In this document: in pieces, positions 36,572-46,202 of the stretch | Layout: the number at the start of each line of letters is the position of its first letter | Numbering within the stretch: the first letter of the stretch is position 1 | Origin: Micromonospora sp. NBC_01699 | GTDB taxonomy: Bacteria; Actinomycetota; Actinomycetes; Mycobacteriales; Micromonosporaceae | Assembly (NCBI RefSeq): GCF_036250065.1 | Contig: NZ_CP109199.1 | Location: 1,674,001-1,738,000, forward strand | Length of the DNA stretch: 64,000 nucleotides | Reading direction: 5' to 3' | Notes under the pieces: generated by a model | The model's database searches: none | What the model was told of the DNA's origin: nothing | What the model saw: the letters and a program-made list of their open reading frames with translations, nothing else | Position numbers and translations under genes: made by a program

Positions 36572-38539
36572 GTGACGCTTGCCGAGCCACGTCTCGAAAC
36601 CATGCCGGATCCGGAGGCTCCCGGGTCCGGCGGGCCCGCTGCCATTGATCCGACCGGTGAGCAGGGCCCGGTTTCCGTCGATGCCGGCGGCGGGTCCGTC
36701 GGGCCGGACGATGGCGCCGGTACGCGACGGACACCGCCGCCCTCCGGTTCGGACCAGGGCACCGTGGACCGGTCCGGCGATCCGGGTACGCCCGTGCGCC
36801 GCTGGCCGACCCGCCGCCGGGACCTGCTGGTGTTCGGCGCGTTCCTGCTCGCGGCGTTCTGGGTGACCAGCCAGATCTGGCTCGACCCGGCCGGTCGGGT
36901 GGCGTCGCTCTACAGCAGCGACCCGGCCCAGGTGCAGTTCTTCCTGGCCCACTCCGTACGGGTGGTGTTGCACGGCGAATACCCGTTCTTCACCGACCGG
37001 TTGAACTATCCTGACGGGGTCAACCTGATGGCGAACACCGCCGTCCTGGGGCTGGGCATCCCGATGATCCCGGTGACACTGCTGTTCGGGCCGGCGGTGT
37101 CCTTCGTGGTCCTGGTGACGCTCGGCCTCGCCGGCACCGCCTCGGCCTGGTACTTCGTGCTCTCGCGGTACGTCGTCCGCAACCCGATCGCGGCGATCGT
37201 CGGCGGTTGGTTCTGCGGGTTCTCCCCGGCGCTGCTCTCGCACGCCAGTTGGCACCCGAACATCATCTCCCAGTTCCTGCTGCCGTTCATCGTCTGGCGG
37301 GTCATCCTGCTGACCCGGTCCACCCGGGTCGTCCGGGACGGGATCATCCTCGCGCTGCTGGTCAGCTACCAGGCGTTCATCAACGAGGAGATCCTGCTCT
37401 TCACCGCCCTGGCCTGCGGCGTCTTCCTGGCCGCCGTGCTGGTCCAGCAGCCGGGCAGGTTCCGTACGGCGTGGCGGCCACTGGCCGGCGGGTTGGCGGT
37501 CTGCGCCGTGCTCGCCGTCGCCCTGCTCGCGTACCCGCTCTACGTCCAGTTCGCCGGGCGGCAGGCGTACCACGGGCTCAGCGACGCGGTCCGCGACTAC
37601 GGCAACGACCTGGCCGCGTTCGTCAGTCCGGGCTCGCCGACCCTCGGCGGCAACGAGCGGGCCAACGCCAACCTGGCCCCCAACTACTCCGAGGAGAACG
37701 CGTTCTTCGGCTGGGGACTGGCCCTGCTCACCCTGGGCATCGTGATCTGGCTGCGGCGCGAGGTGATCGTCCGGGCGCTCGCCGCGACCGGCCTGATCTT
37801 CGCCGTCCTGTCGCTCGGCGAACGGGTCTCCTACTGGAACCGGGACCTGTTCTGGGGTCCGTGGGAGTGGCTGGTCAAGCTGCCGCTGCTGGACGCGGTG
37901 GTGCCGACCCGGTTCGGTCTGATCACGACCGTGGCGATCGGCCTGCTGCTGGCCCTGGCCGTCGACCGGGCCTGGTCCCTGGAGAGCGTCGACCGCCGGG
38001 TCCGCCGGGTCGGGGTGGTCACCGCGCTGGCCGTCGTGCTGCTGCCGCTGGTCCCGCTGCCGTTGAAGATGAGCTCCCGGCCGCCCGTACCGAACTTCAT
38101 CTCGTCCGGCCACTGGCGGCAGTTCGTCGGCCCGGACCAGTCGCTGGTGCCGGTGCCGGTGCCGGCGATGGGGCACACCAACGGCATGCGCTGGGCCGCC
38201 TCGACCGACCTCGACTTCAAGATCCCCGGCGGCTACTTCCTGGCCCCGCGCAACGGCAACACCGGCGATCCGGGCCGGTTCGGCGGGCGCCCGAGCGGGG
38301 TCAGCGAACTGTTGGACGAGGTGTCGACCACCGGCCGGGTGCTCACCCTGACCGACCGCGAGCGGCGCCGGTCCATGGACGAGCTGCGGCACTGGCAGGC
38401 GGCGATCCTGGTGCTGCCGGTCCGGGAGCACCACGCCGAGCCGCTGCGCCGGACCGTGGAGCAGATCGTCGGCCCCGGCCGGCGGGTGGACGACGTGTGG
38501 CTGTGGGACATCCGTACCCTGACCGCCCCGACCAGCTGA
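36572..38539 (+). CDS. Polytopic GT-C-like membrane protein, paralogue 1
   Basis: A 655-residue protein. About 80 polar N-terminal residues precede roughly 11-12 transmembrane helices and a C-terminal extracytoplasmic part. Shared with its two neighbours: an acidic first outer loop (YSSDPAQVQFF), NYPDGVNLMANTAVLGLG, SQFLLPFIVWRV, the NEEILLF helix, PGGYFLAP and the end DDVWLWDIRTL. Size, topology and acidic loop suggest a GT-C glycosyltransferase that uses a polyprenyl-phosphate sugar, but no family was recognised. The next gene starts 52 bp on, in the same direction. Confidence 0.6.
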   Translation: MTLAEPRLETMPDPEAPGSGGPAAIDPTGEQGPVSVDAGGGSVGPDDGAGTRRTPPPSGSDQGTVDRSGDPGTPVRRWPTRRRDLLVFGAFLLAAFWVTSQIWLDPAGRVASLYSSDPAQVQFFLAHSVRVVLHGEYPFFTDRLNYPDGVNLMANTAVLGLGIPMIPVTLLFGPAVSFVVLVTLGLAGTASAWYFVLSRYVVRNPIAAIVGGWFCGFSPALLSHASWHPNIISQFLLPFIVWRVILLTRSTRVVRDGIILALLVSYQAFINEEILLFTALACGVFLAAVLVQQPGRFRTAWRPLAGGLAVCAVLAVALLAYPLYVQFAGRQAYHGLSDAVRDYGNDLAAFVSPGSPTLGGNERANANLAPNYSEENAFFGWGLALLTLGIVIWLRREVIVRALAATGLIFAVLSLGERVSYWNRDLFWGPWEWLVKLPLLDAVVPTRFGLITTVAIGLLLALAVDRAWSLESVDRRVRRVGVVTALAVVLLPLVPLPLKMSSRPPVPNFISSGHWRQFVGPDQSLVPVPVPAMGHTNGMRWAASTDLDFKIPGGYFLAPRNGNTGDPGRFGGRPSGVSELLDEVSTTGRVLTLTDRERRRSMDELRHWQAAILVLPVREHHAEPLRRTVEQIVGPGRRVDDVWLWDIRTLTAPTS

Positions 38540-38591
38540 TGCGGCGGACCGGGGCCGGCTGGGCCGGCGGCGGAACACCGGTACCGGTCGG

Positions 38592-40475
38592 ATGAATCCG
38601 ACCGGGGGAGCGGAACCGGCCCGGACCGCGGTGGTCACCGCGGTCGAGGACACCTCTCCCGGTACGCCGACCGCCGACGCCCCCACCGCCGACCCGACCC
38701 CGGCCGGTGGCGGCCGTACGGGTGCCCGGATCACCGCCGCGTGGCGGGGCCGCCGATGGCCGGTCGACCTGGCGGTGGTGGTCGGCTACCTGCTCGCCGC
38801 CGGTTACGTCACCGGTCGGCTCTGGCTGAATCCGGACCACACCACCCGGGCCGGCAACGACCAGATGCTCTTCGAGTGGATGCTGGCCCGCGCCGCACAC
38901 GCGGTCACCCACCTGGAGAACCCGCTCTACAGCAGCGCGCTCAACGCCCCGGACGGGGTCAACCTGATGGCCAACACCTCGGTGCTCGGCCTCGGCCTGC
39001 CGCTCACCCCGGTGACCCTGCTGTTCGGCTCGCACACCACGTTCCTGCTGGCGATCGTCGGCTCGCTCGCCGGCACCGCCGCCGCGTGGTATCTCTTCCT
39101 CTCCCGCCGGTTGGTCCGCTCCCGGTTCGCCGCCTGCGTCGGCGGGCTGCTCTGCGGCTTCGCCCCCGGCATGATCTCCCAGGCCACCGGCCACCTGCAC
39201 ATGATCTCCCAGTTCCTGGTCCCGGCGATCCTCGCGCTGGTGTTCACCCCGGCGACCGACCGGGTGCTCCGGCGCGGCGTGCTGCTCGGGCCGCTGGTCG
39301 CGTACCAGGTGTTCCTCGGCGAGGAGGTGCTGGTCTTCCTGGTGCTGGCCTGCGGCCTGTTCACGGTCGGCTACGCCGGGGCGAGCCCGACCGCCGTACG
39401 CCGGCTCGGCCCGGCCTTTCTCGGTCGGCTCGGGACCGGTGCGCTGGTCGCGGGGGTGCTGCTGGCGTACCCGCTCTGGTTCCAGTTCCTCGGTCCGGGG
39501 CACTATCGCGGCCTGCCGTTCGACCCCGGCGCGTACGCGCTGGACGTCGGCTCGTTCACCTCGTCCGCCCGCCAGTCGCTGACCGGGCACGACTCGGTGC
39601 CGGGGCTGCTGTCACCGAACCCGACCGAGGAGAACTCGTTCTTCGGGCTGCCGCTGCTGGTCCTCTGCGCCGTGGTGGTGCTCTGGCTGTGGCGCCGGCC
39701 GGCGGTGAAGGCGCTGGCCGTCGGGGTGCTCGTCTTCGCCACCCTGTCGCTCGGCGACGAGATCCGGCTGGACGGCCGGCTGACCGGGCTGACCGGGCCG
39801 TACCGGCTCGTCGCCGACCTGCCGTTGCTCGACCTGGCGGTGCCGGCCCGGTTCCCGCTGGTCTGCCTGCCGATGCTGGCGGTCCTGCTGGCGCTGGCCA
39901 CCGACGAGGTGTTCCGCCGGGGTCCGGCGACCCGGACCGATGGGCTGCCGGTGCGGCTGCTCTGGACCGGGGCACTGGTCGCGGTGGCGCTGCCGGTAGC
40001 GCCGCTGCCGCTGCGTACGGTGCCGGCCTGGCCGGTGCCGGAGTTCGTGGCGACCGGGGAGTGGCGGTCCTGGGTGCCGCCGGGGCGGACCCTGGTGCCG
40101 GTGCCGCCGACCCGGGGCGCCGAGGCGACCGCCGGGATGTACTGGTCGGCCCGGACCGGGTTGGCCTTCACCGCGCCGGGCGGCTACTTCATCGGCCCGA
40201 CCACCCCGGACGACCGGCAGGCCCGGTGGGGCGCACCGGACCGGCCGACCGCCGTACTGCTGGACGGGGTGGCGTTCACCGGGCAGGTGCCGCCGATCGG
40301 CGACGAGCAGCGGCGGCAGGCGATCGAGGACCTGCGGCACTGGCGGGCCGCGGTGGTGGTACAGGGCGGCCTGCACCGGGGCGGCCCGGTCAAGGAAACC
40401 GTCGACCTGCTGCTCGGGCCGGGGCAGATGATCTCCGGCGCCTGGGTCTGGGACGTCCGCGACCGGGTGCCCTAG
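38592..40475 (+). CDS. Polytopic GT-C-like membrane protein, paralogue 2
   Basis: A 627-residue paralogue of the preceding gene. It has the acidic outer loop GNDQMLFEWMLARAAHAVTH, NAPDGVNLMANTSVLGLGLP, GEEVLVFLVLACGL, a sequence LVPVPPTRGAEATAGMYWSA then PGGYFIGP, and the end WVWDVRDRVP. It is closer to paralogue 3 than to 1 in the outer loop (FEW). ATG 38592 has only a weak ribosome site (ggtcgg), so translation may be coupled to the upstream gene. Role unknown; membrane glycosyltransfer is the leading guess. Confidence 0.6.
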   Translation: MNPTGGAEPARTAVVTAVEDTSPGTPTADAPTADPTPAGGGRTGARITAAWRGRRWPVDLAVVVGYLLAAGYVTGRLWLNPDHTTRAGNDQMLFEWMLARAAHAVTHLENPLYSSALNAPDGVNLMANTSVLGLGLPLTPVTLLFGSHTTFLLAIVGSLAGTAAAWYLFLSRRLVRSRFAACVGGLLCGFAPGMISQATGHLHMISQFLVPAILALVFTPATDRVLRRGVLLGPLVAYQVFLGEEVLVFLVLACGLFTVGYAGASPTAVRRLGPAFLGRLGTGALVAGVLLAYPLWFQFLGPGHYRGLPFDPGAYALDVGSFTSSARQSLTGHDSVPGLLSPNPTEENSFFGLPLLVLCAVVVLWLWRRPAVKALAVGVLVFATLSLGDEIRLDGRLTGLTGPYRLVADLPLLDLAVPARFPLVCLPMLAVLLALATDEVFRRGPATRTDGLPVRLLWTGALVAVALPVAPLPLRTVPAWPVPEFVATGEWRSWVPPGRTLVPVPPTRGAEATAGMYWSARTGLAFTAPGGYFIGPTTPDDRQARWGAPDRPTAVLLDGVAFTGQVPPIGDEQRRQAIEDLRHWRAAVVVQGGLHRGGPVKETVDLLLGPGQMISGAWVWDVRDRVP

Positions 40476-40506
40476 CCTCACGCCGACGCGTGGAACAGCC
40501 GGACGC

Positions 40507-40539
40507 CGGGTCGGGGCACCGGGATGGCGGCCCGACCCG
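40507..40539. terminator. Hairpin between convergent paralogues 2 and 3
   Basis: cgggtcggg (40507-40515) pairs with cccgacccg (40531-40539), loop of 15. Confidence 0.5.
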
Positions 40540-40547
40540 ACGGACGC

Positions 40548-42401
40548 TCAGCCGACCAGGGTGCGTACGTCCCAGAGCCAGACGTCGTCCACCCGCTGCG
40601 GCGGCCCGATCAGCGCGGTCATCAGGGCCCGTAGCTGCTCCACCCGTGGGTGGTCGCCGAGCACCACCACCGAGGCACGCCAGAACCGCAGGTCGTCGAG
40701 GGCCTGGGTGCGCTGCTCCGGGGTGATGGCGGGGACCTCGCCGGTGTCGATCGTGACGTACATCAGCATGGCGGTCGGGCGGGTCGACGCGCCGAACACC
40801 CCGTTGCCCTCCGCGTCCGGGCCGATGAAGTAGCCGCCGGGCACCGGGAACGCGTGGCCGGTCAGCGCGCTCCAGCGCAGCGTCGACAGGCCGTGCACGT
40901 TGCTGGGCACCGGCACCGGGACCAGGGTGCGCCCGGCCGGCACGTAGGGCCGCCACCGGTCGCCGGTGATGAACGTCGGCGGCGGGTCGATGTGCTTCGC
41001 CGGCAGCGGTTTGGGCACCAGCGGCAGCAGCGCGAGCGCGATCGCCGCGTACGCCATGATCCTGACCTTCCGTCGGTGCGGCCCGTCGCCGGCGGCGGTG
41101 GTCGCCACCGCGTCCCAGGCGAGCGCGATCAGCACGCCGACCACGGCCGCGACGACCAGGCTCAGCCGGGTCGGCATCATCATCTCGACCAGCGGCAGGT
41201 CGTCCGGTATGTAGCTCCACGGGCCCTTGACCTCGGTCTCGACCCCGTCGAGCCGGACGAACGGCCCGATCGAGGCGACGCCGAACACCAGGGCGAGTAC
41301 GGCGGCCGTGCGCGCCACCAGCGAGGTACGCCAGAGCAGCACGATCACCAGCAGGGCGAGGCCGACCAGCGGCCAGCCGAACCAGGTGTTCTGCTCGGTC
41401 ATGCCGATGGTCTTCTCCACCGCCTCCGAGCCGGCAATGGTGTCCCGCGAGTAGGTGACGAACGCGGACAGGTCCTCGCCCCAGCTGTGGAACACGCCAC
41501 CCTGCAAGCCCCGGTAGGACTGCGGGCCATTGAACTGGTACCAGATCGGGTAGCCGGCGAGCAGCAGGGCGAGCCCGCCGCCGACGCCGATCGAGAGCAG
41601 GAACGGGACCACCTGCGCCCTGGTCGCCGACCACCGCTGCACCGCGAACGCGGCCACGACCACGATCATGGCGAGCGCGGTGAGCAGCAGCATCTCCTCG
41701 TTGATGAAGATCTGGTACGCGACCAGCAGCCCGAGTACGAGCCCGTTGCGCAGCCAGCGGCCGGGCTCGCCGAGCCGCAGCACCCGGACCACGATCAGCG
41801 GGAGCAGGAAGTTCGAGACGAAGTTCGGCTGGCCGTTGGCGTGGTGCACGATGCCCGGCGCGAAGCCGAGGAACGCACCGCCGGCGAACGCCGCCCCGCG
41901 CGAGGTGACCAGGTGCCGGGAGAGCATCCAGTACGAGGTGGCGGCGGTGGCCGCGAGCGCCCCGCCGAGGTAGATCGCGTACGTGACCTGGGGGCCGAGC
42001 AGCATGGTCAGCGGCGCCAGTGGCAGGCTGATGCCGAGCACCGAGGTGTTCGCCATCATGTTGACCCCGGCCGGGGCGTTCTGCCGGGCCGAGAAGAGCG
42101 GGTTCTCCCAGTGTCGGACCGAGTAGGCGCCGTGTGACAGCAGCCACTCGAACCAGCTGTGGTCGGTCGGCAGGTGCGACGACACCCGGTGCTGGATGTC
42201 CACCCAGTAGTTGGCGCAGACCAGGATGCCGAGCAGCACGTACGCGCCGATGGCGAGCAGGTCGGCGCGGGCCGGCTTCCGGTACGGTCGGCGTACGCGC
42301 GGTGGGTCGGATGCCGCCGGTGCGGGGGCGACCTCCGTGCCGGTGCGTACCTCCGACGCGGAACCCGTGTCCGAATTGTTATTTACTACCGGGATTGCCA
42401 C
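40548..42401 (-). CDS. Polytopic GT-C-like membrane protein, paralogue 3
   Basis: A 617-residue paralogue on the opposite strand, converging on paralogue 2. Shared elements: PTDHSWFEWLLSHGAYSVRH, NAPAGVNMMANTSVLGISLP, NEEMLLLTALAM, GRTLVPVPVP, WSALTGHAFPVPGGYFIGP and the exact end DDVWLWDVRTL. The N-terminal polar part is shorter than in paralogue 1. GTG 42401 is preceded eight bases upstream by TACGAT, another leaderless pattern. Orientation and divergence suggest an old duplication with inversion rather than a tandem copy. Confidence 0.6.
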   Translation of the reverse strand: MAIPVVNNNSDTGSASEVRTGTEVAPAPAASDPPRVRRPYRKPARADLLAIGAYVLLGILVCANYWVDIQHRVSSHLPTDHSWFEWLLSHGAYSVRHWENPLFSARQNAPAGVNMMANTSVLGISLPLAPLTMLLGPQVTYAIYLGGALAATAATSYWMLSRHLVTSRGAAFAGGAFLGFAPGIVHHANGQPNFVSNFLLPLIVVRVLRLGEPGRWLRNGLVLGLLVAYQIFINEEMLLLTALAMIVVVAAFAVQRWSATRAQVVPFLLSIGVGGGLALLLAGYPIWYQFNGPQSYRGLQGGVFHSWGEDLSAFVTYSRDTIAGSEAVEKTIGMTEQNTWFGWPLVGLALLVIVLLWRTSLVARTAAVLALVFGVASIGPFVRLDGVETEVKGPWSYIPDDLPLVEMMMPTRLSLVVAAVVGVLIALAWDAVATTAAGDGPHRRKVRIMAYAAIALALLPLVPKPLPAKHIDPPPTFITGDRWRPYVPAGRTLVPVPVPSNVHGLSTLRWSALTGHAFPVPGGYFIGPDAEGNGVFGASTRPTAMLMYVTIDTGEVPAITPEQRTQALDDLRFWRASVVVLGDHPRVEQLRALMTALIGPPQRVDDVWLWDVRTLVG

Positions 42402-42409
42402 GACGCGAC

Positions 42410-42415
42410 ATCGTA
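42410..42415 (-). promoter_or_regulatory. -10 box for a leaderless transcript of paralogue 3
   Basis: On the minus strand TACGAT lies eight bases before GTG 42401. Confidence 0.4.
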
Positions 42416-42537
42416 CAGGCGAGCGCCGGAGCGATCCGGGTCAGCCGGTTGAGAATGGACTCGCGGACCACGGATCCGACCGCCGGTAAGACGACCGCCC
42501 CGGACGGCGGCACGGGGCGCGGACGAGGGAGTGGCCG

Positions 42538-43953
42538 GTGATCGAGATCGAGCTGGGGGACCGGCTCACCGAACCGCCGGTCGGGGAACGGCCGCTGGTC
42601 CGTACCTGGTTCACCGCCCGCTGGGTGCGGATCGCCGCCGTACTGGCGGTGCTGCTCGCCACCATGACCGCGGCCGGCGTCGGGCCGCCCCGGCTGTCGG
42701 CGGCGACCATCCCGGCCCGGCTGGGCGCGTCGGTGGTGACCGGCACCGACCGGATCTTCGTGATCGACCCCGTCGACCCGACAGCGGAGCCCCGACAGCA
42801 GGTCAGCGCCTACCGGCTGCCCGACGGCGCGCCGCTGTGGCGGGTCCGGATGCCGGTGCCGGGACCGCTGGGCGGGCACACCCTGATCGGACACACGCTG
42901 GTGCTCACCTCCGACTGGGGGTCGGTGGCACCCCGTCGCACGGTCGGGGTGGACACCGCCACCGGAGCCGTCTCCTGGCTGCGTACCGCCAGCTACGAGA
43001 CCGCCAGCGCCGACGGCGACGTCCTGCTCTGGGTGCAGGACACCGACGTCGGGGCCGGTGAGCCCGGCTGGGACGACTCCCCGAACGGCTGGGGTGTGCT
43101 GTCCCCCGGAACCCTGGAGGCGGTGGCCCCGGACACCGGCGCGGTGCGCTGGTCGCTCGCCCTGCCGGCCGGCGCCGTACGCGGCTACGCCGGACCCGAC
43201 GCGCCGACCGACCCCGGACCCGAGGGACCGCTGCCGGAGGCGGTGGTGACCCGCGGGCCGACCGGCCGGATCGAGGTACGCGACCTGACCTCCGGTGCGG
43301 TGGTCCGGTCGGCCAACCTGCCCCGCCCGCCGACGCTCGGCAGCGGGCAGTGGCCACCCCAGGTCGTCGGCAACCTGCTGCTGGTCCCCGACGGCGCGCA
43401 GAGCCTCACCGCGTACGGGTTGGACTCCTTCGACCGGCGCTGGACGATCGACTGGGACGTCGACCGGGAACCCTGGCCGCAGCCGTGCGGCCGACTGCTC
43501 TGCACGTTCCGCCCACAGGGCGGCGTACGGGTGCTGGACCGGGACACCGGGGCGATCCGCTGGAGCGATCCCCGGTGGAGCAGCCTGCTGCCGGTCGGGC
43601 CGTACCTGCTCGGCAGCGGCGAGGCCCGGCCGATGCTGGCCGCCGGGCTGAGCGTGCTCGACCCGGCCACCGGTCGGGTGCTCGGCGACCTCGGCTCCTG
43701 GCAGGTGCTCGGGCGCTCGCCGGACGGCGAGACCGGGACCGGTCACCGGCAGCCGGCCGGTGGCACCCGGCTGATCGGCGTACGGATCGGTTCGGACGGC
43801 CGGGCCTGGGTCGCCGACCTCGACCCGGCGTCGGGTTCGGCCCGGCGGCTGGCCGTGCTGCCCGACGTGTCGGGTGACTGCCAGACCGTGGCCGGCCTGC
43901 TGGTCTGCCGCCGGCTCACCGGCGCGATCGGCGTCTGGCGGCTGCCGGGCTGA
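42538..43953 (+). CDS. Membrane-anchored PQQ-like beta-propeller protein
   Basis: A 471-residue protein. One transmembrane helix (about 30-48, WVRIAAVLAVLLATMTAAGV) anchors an outside beta-propeller with repeated blades, for example YRLPDGAPLWRVRMP, VDTATGAVSWLRTASYE, VAPDTGAVRWSLALPAG and LDRDTGAIRWSDPRWSS, the D-x-TG-x2-xW pattern of PQQ-like repeats without PQQ-dehydrogenase residues. It may be a scaffold or binding protein for the envelope. AGGGAG precedes GTG 42538. The two-component genes follow 99 bp downstream. Confidence 0.72.
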   Translation: MIEIELGDRLTEPPVGERPLVRTWFTARWVRIAAVLAVLLATMTAAGVGPPRLSAATIPARLGASVVTGTDRIFVIDPVDPTAEPRQQVSAYRLPDGAPLWRVRMPVPGPLGGHTLIGHTLVLTSDWGSVAPRRTVGVDTATGAVSWLRTASYETASADGDVLLWVQDTDVGAGEPGWDDSPNGWGVLSPGTLEAVAPDTGAVRWSLALPAGAVRGYAGPDAPTDPGPEGPLPEAVVTRGPTGRIEVRDLTSGAVVRSANLPRPPTLGSGQWPPQVVGNLLLVPDGAQSLTAYGLDSFDRRWTIDWDVDREPWPQPCGRLLCTFRPQGGVRVLDRDTGAIRWSDPRWSSLLPVGPYLLGSGEARPMLAAGLSVLDPATGRVLGDLGSWQVLGRSPDGETGTGHRQPAGGTRLIGVRIGSDGRAWVADLDPASGSARRLAVLPDVSGDCQTVAGLLVCRRLTGAIGVWRLPG

Positions 43954-44052
43954 CCCGGCCGGGCCCGGCGAGGGTCGGGCTGAGCTGCGGTTTGGTCGGC
44001 GCGGCTAGGTTGTTTCCAGACACCGGGAACGGTCGAGGGTCGGGAGGTCGCG

Positions 44053-44739
44053 GTGCGGGTACTGGTGGTGGAGGACGAGCGGAATCTGGCCGACGCGATC
44101 GTTCGCGGGCTGCGCCGCCAGGGCATGGCGGTGGACGTGGCCTACGACGGCACCGCCGGGCACGAGATGGCGATGATCACCCGGTACGACGTGGTCGTGC
44201 TCGACCGGGACCTGCCCGGCGTGCACGGTGACCAGATCTGCGCCGACCTGGTCGAGTCGGGGGCGCTGACCAGGGTGCTCATGCTCACCGCGAGCGGTAC
44301 GGTCGCCGACCGGGTGGAGGGGCTGCAACTCGGCGCCGACGACTACCTGCCCAAGCCGTTCGCCTTCGACGAACTCGTCGCCCGGGTGCAGGCGCTCGGC
44401 CGGCGGGCCACCCCGGCCGCACCCCCGGTGCTCACCGTCGCCGACCTGGTGGTCGACCCGGCCCGCCGGGTGGCCACCCGGGCGGGCGCGCCGGTGGACC
44501 TGACCCGCAAGGAGTTCGGGGTGCTGGAGGAGTTGCTCAAGGCCCGGGGCGCGGTGGTGTCGAGCGAGGAGCTGCTGGAGCGGGTCTGGGACGCCAACAC
44601 CGACCCGTTCACCACCACCGTCCGGGTCACCGTGATGACCCTGCGCAAGAAGCTCGGTGATCCGCCGCTGATCGAGACCGTCGTCGGCGCCGGTTACCGG
44701 GTGCCGGAGCGCTACCTGCCCGAGCAGGTCGGCGCGTGA
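44053..44739 (+). CDS. OmpR/PhoB-family response regulator
   Basis: A 228-residue regulator. Receiver domain 1-115: acidic E7/D8 (VLVVEDERN), phospho-acceptor D51 (VVVLDRDLPG), LTASG and the KP pair in DDYLPKPFAFDELVARVQAL. The winged helix (about 130-225) has DLTRKEFGVLEELLKARGAV and RVTVMTLRKKLGDPPLIETV, then GAGYRVP. It binds DNA when phosphorylated by the partner kinase. GTG 44053 follows GGGAGG. Its stop overlaps the kinase start (GTGA). Confidence 0.93.
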   Translation: MRVLVVEDERNLADAIVRGLRRQGMAVDVAYDGTAGHEMAMITRYDVVVLDRDLPGVHGDQICADLVESGALTRVLMLTASGTVADRVEGLQLGADDYLPKPFAFDELVARVQALGRRATPAAPPVLTVADLVVDPARRVATRAGAPVDLTRKEFGVLEELLKARGAVVSSEELLERVWDANTDPFTTTVRVTVMTLRKKLGDPPLIETVVGAGYRVPERYLPEQVGA

Positions 44740-46034
44740 CCGTCTACCTGACCCGCCGACGGGCCCGGCTGCGCCCCACGCTGCGGCTGCGACTGACCCT
44801 GCTCAACGGGGTGCTGCTGATCGGCGCCGGGGCGATCCTGCTGGTGCTGGCCTGGCTGCTGGTCACCGCCGCACTGCGGCCCACCGACGACCTGCTGCCC
44901 GGCACCACCGTGGTGCTCGCCGACAACACCCGGATGGACGCCGTACGGTGGCAGGAGCAGATGGCCTCCGACGCCACCCGGCAACTGCTCGCCAAGGGGC
45001 TGGTCGCGCTGCTGGCGATCAGCGTGGTCGGGGTGGCCGGCGCGTACGCGGTCGCCGGTCGGGCGCTGCGCCCGCTGCACCAGGTCACCTCCACCGCCCG
45101 CCGGCTCGGCGAGGCCACCCTCGACCAGCGGATCCGCTACTCCGGGGCGGACGACGAGGTGGCCGAGCTGGCCGGGACCTTCGACGCGATGCTGGACCGG
45201 ATCGGCGGCGCGTTCGAGGCGCAGAAACGCTTCGTCGCTAACGCCTCGCACGAGCTGCGTACGCCGCTGGCGGTGATGCGTACGGAGATCGACGTGACGA
45301 TGGCCGACCCGGACGCGGACGTGGCCGAGTACCGCCGGATGGCGACCGTGGTCCGGGACGCCTCCGAACGGGCGAACGGGCTGGTCGACTCGCTCCTGGT
45401 GCTGGCCCGCAGCGAGGCCCAGTCGGGGCGCCGGCTCAGTCGCAAGGCGCCCACCGATCTGGCCGACGGGGCCGCCGCCGCGCTGTCCGCGATGGGCGCG
45501 GAGATGAAACGGCTCGGGCTGGACGTGAGCGCGTCGCTCCAGTCGGCACCGGTGGTCGGTGACCCGAGCCTGCTGGAGCGGCTGGCCGGAAACCTGATCG
45601 AGAACGCGGTCCGCTACAACCACCTGCACGGCCGGCTGTGGGTGCGTACCAGTTCGGACGCGGCGCAGGTCCGGTTGGTGGTCGGCAACACCGGCTTCGA
45701 GGTGGACCAGGCCGACGTACCGGGGCTGTTCGAGGCGTTCCGGCGCGGCGGCCGGGAACGGACCGGGGCGCGCGGCTCCGGGCTCGGGCTGTCGATCGTC
45801 TCGGCGGTCTGTGACGCGCACGGCGGGGCGGTGACCGCGGTGGCCCAGCCCGGCGGTGGGCTGGAGGTGACCGTGACATTGCCGGCCGCCGACGCGACCC
45901 CGGTGGTGGCGGCCTCGGCCGTGGTGCTGCCCGCCCCGGTCACGGTGCCGGCCGCGCCGCCGACCCCGACCCCGACCGTGGCGTCCCCGTCGGAGAGTGG
46001 GCCGGCGGACGGCTCGAACCCGCCGGGGCGGTAG
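44736..46034 (+). CDS. Sensor histidine kinase
   Basis: A 432-residue kinase. Two transmembrane helices (about 20-45 and 87-108) enclose a short outer loop of 40 residues; HAMP follows (GRALRPLHQVTSTARRLGEA). The DHp box is FVANASHELRTPLAVM with phospho-His 172. The ATP-lid region shows NLIENAVRYN (N box) and GSGLGLSIVSAV (G2). A C-terminal Pro/Thr/Val-rich tail of 45 residues is unusual. The small outer loop suggests that it senses membrane or envelope state. Signal and regulon are unknown; the GT-C-like and propeller genes next to it are candidates. Confidence 0.93.
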   Translation: MTVYLTRRRARLRPTLRLRLTLLNGVLLIGAGAILLVLAWLLVTAALRPTDDLLPGTTVVLADNTRMDAVRWQEQMASDATRQLLAKGLVALLAISVVGVAGAYAVAGRALRPLHQVTSTARRLGEATLDQRIRYSGADDEVAELAGTFDAMLDRIGGAFEAQKRFVANASHELRTPLAVMRTEIDVTMADPDADVAEYRRMATVVRDASERANGLVDSLLVLARSEAQSGRRLSRKAPTDLADGAAAALSAMGAEMKRLGLDVSASLQSAPVVGDPSLLERLAGNLIENAVRYNHLHGRLWVRTSSDAAQVRLVVGNTGFEVDQADVPGLFEAFRRGGRERTGARGSGLGLSIVSAVCDAHGGAVTAVAQPGGGLEVTVTLPAADATPVVAASAVVLPAPVTVPAAPPTPTPTVASPSESGPADGSNPPGR

Positions 46035-46202
46035 GCCGAAATGGTGTTGTTCGATCCGTCGGTGTGTGGCAGGCTCGTTTCCGGTCAGCCAGCGGTGGGA
46101 GGGAGGTGCGGTCGATGAGTTACTCGAACCTTCCCGCGCCCCGTCCCGGTTCCCGCTGACCCGTCCGGTCGCGGGGCGCACAGCCGTCCTGGAGGACACC
46201 CA

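Noticed and set aside
38741-40726. A 661-codon plus-strand frame overlapping the second GT-C-like gene in another frame
   Set aside because: Low-complexity Arg/Gly/Ala translation; the overlapping frame encodes clear membrane helices and paralogue motifs.
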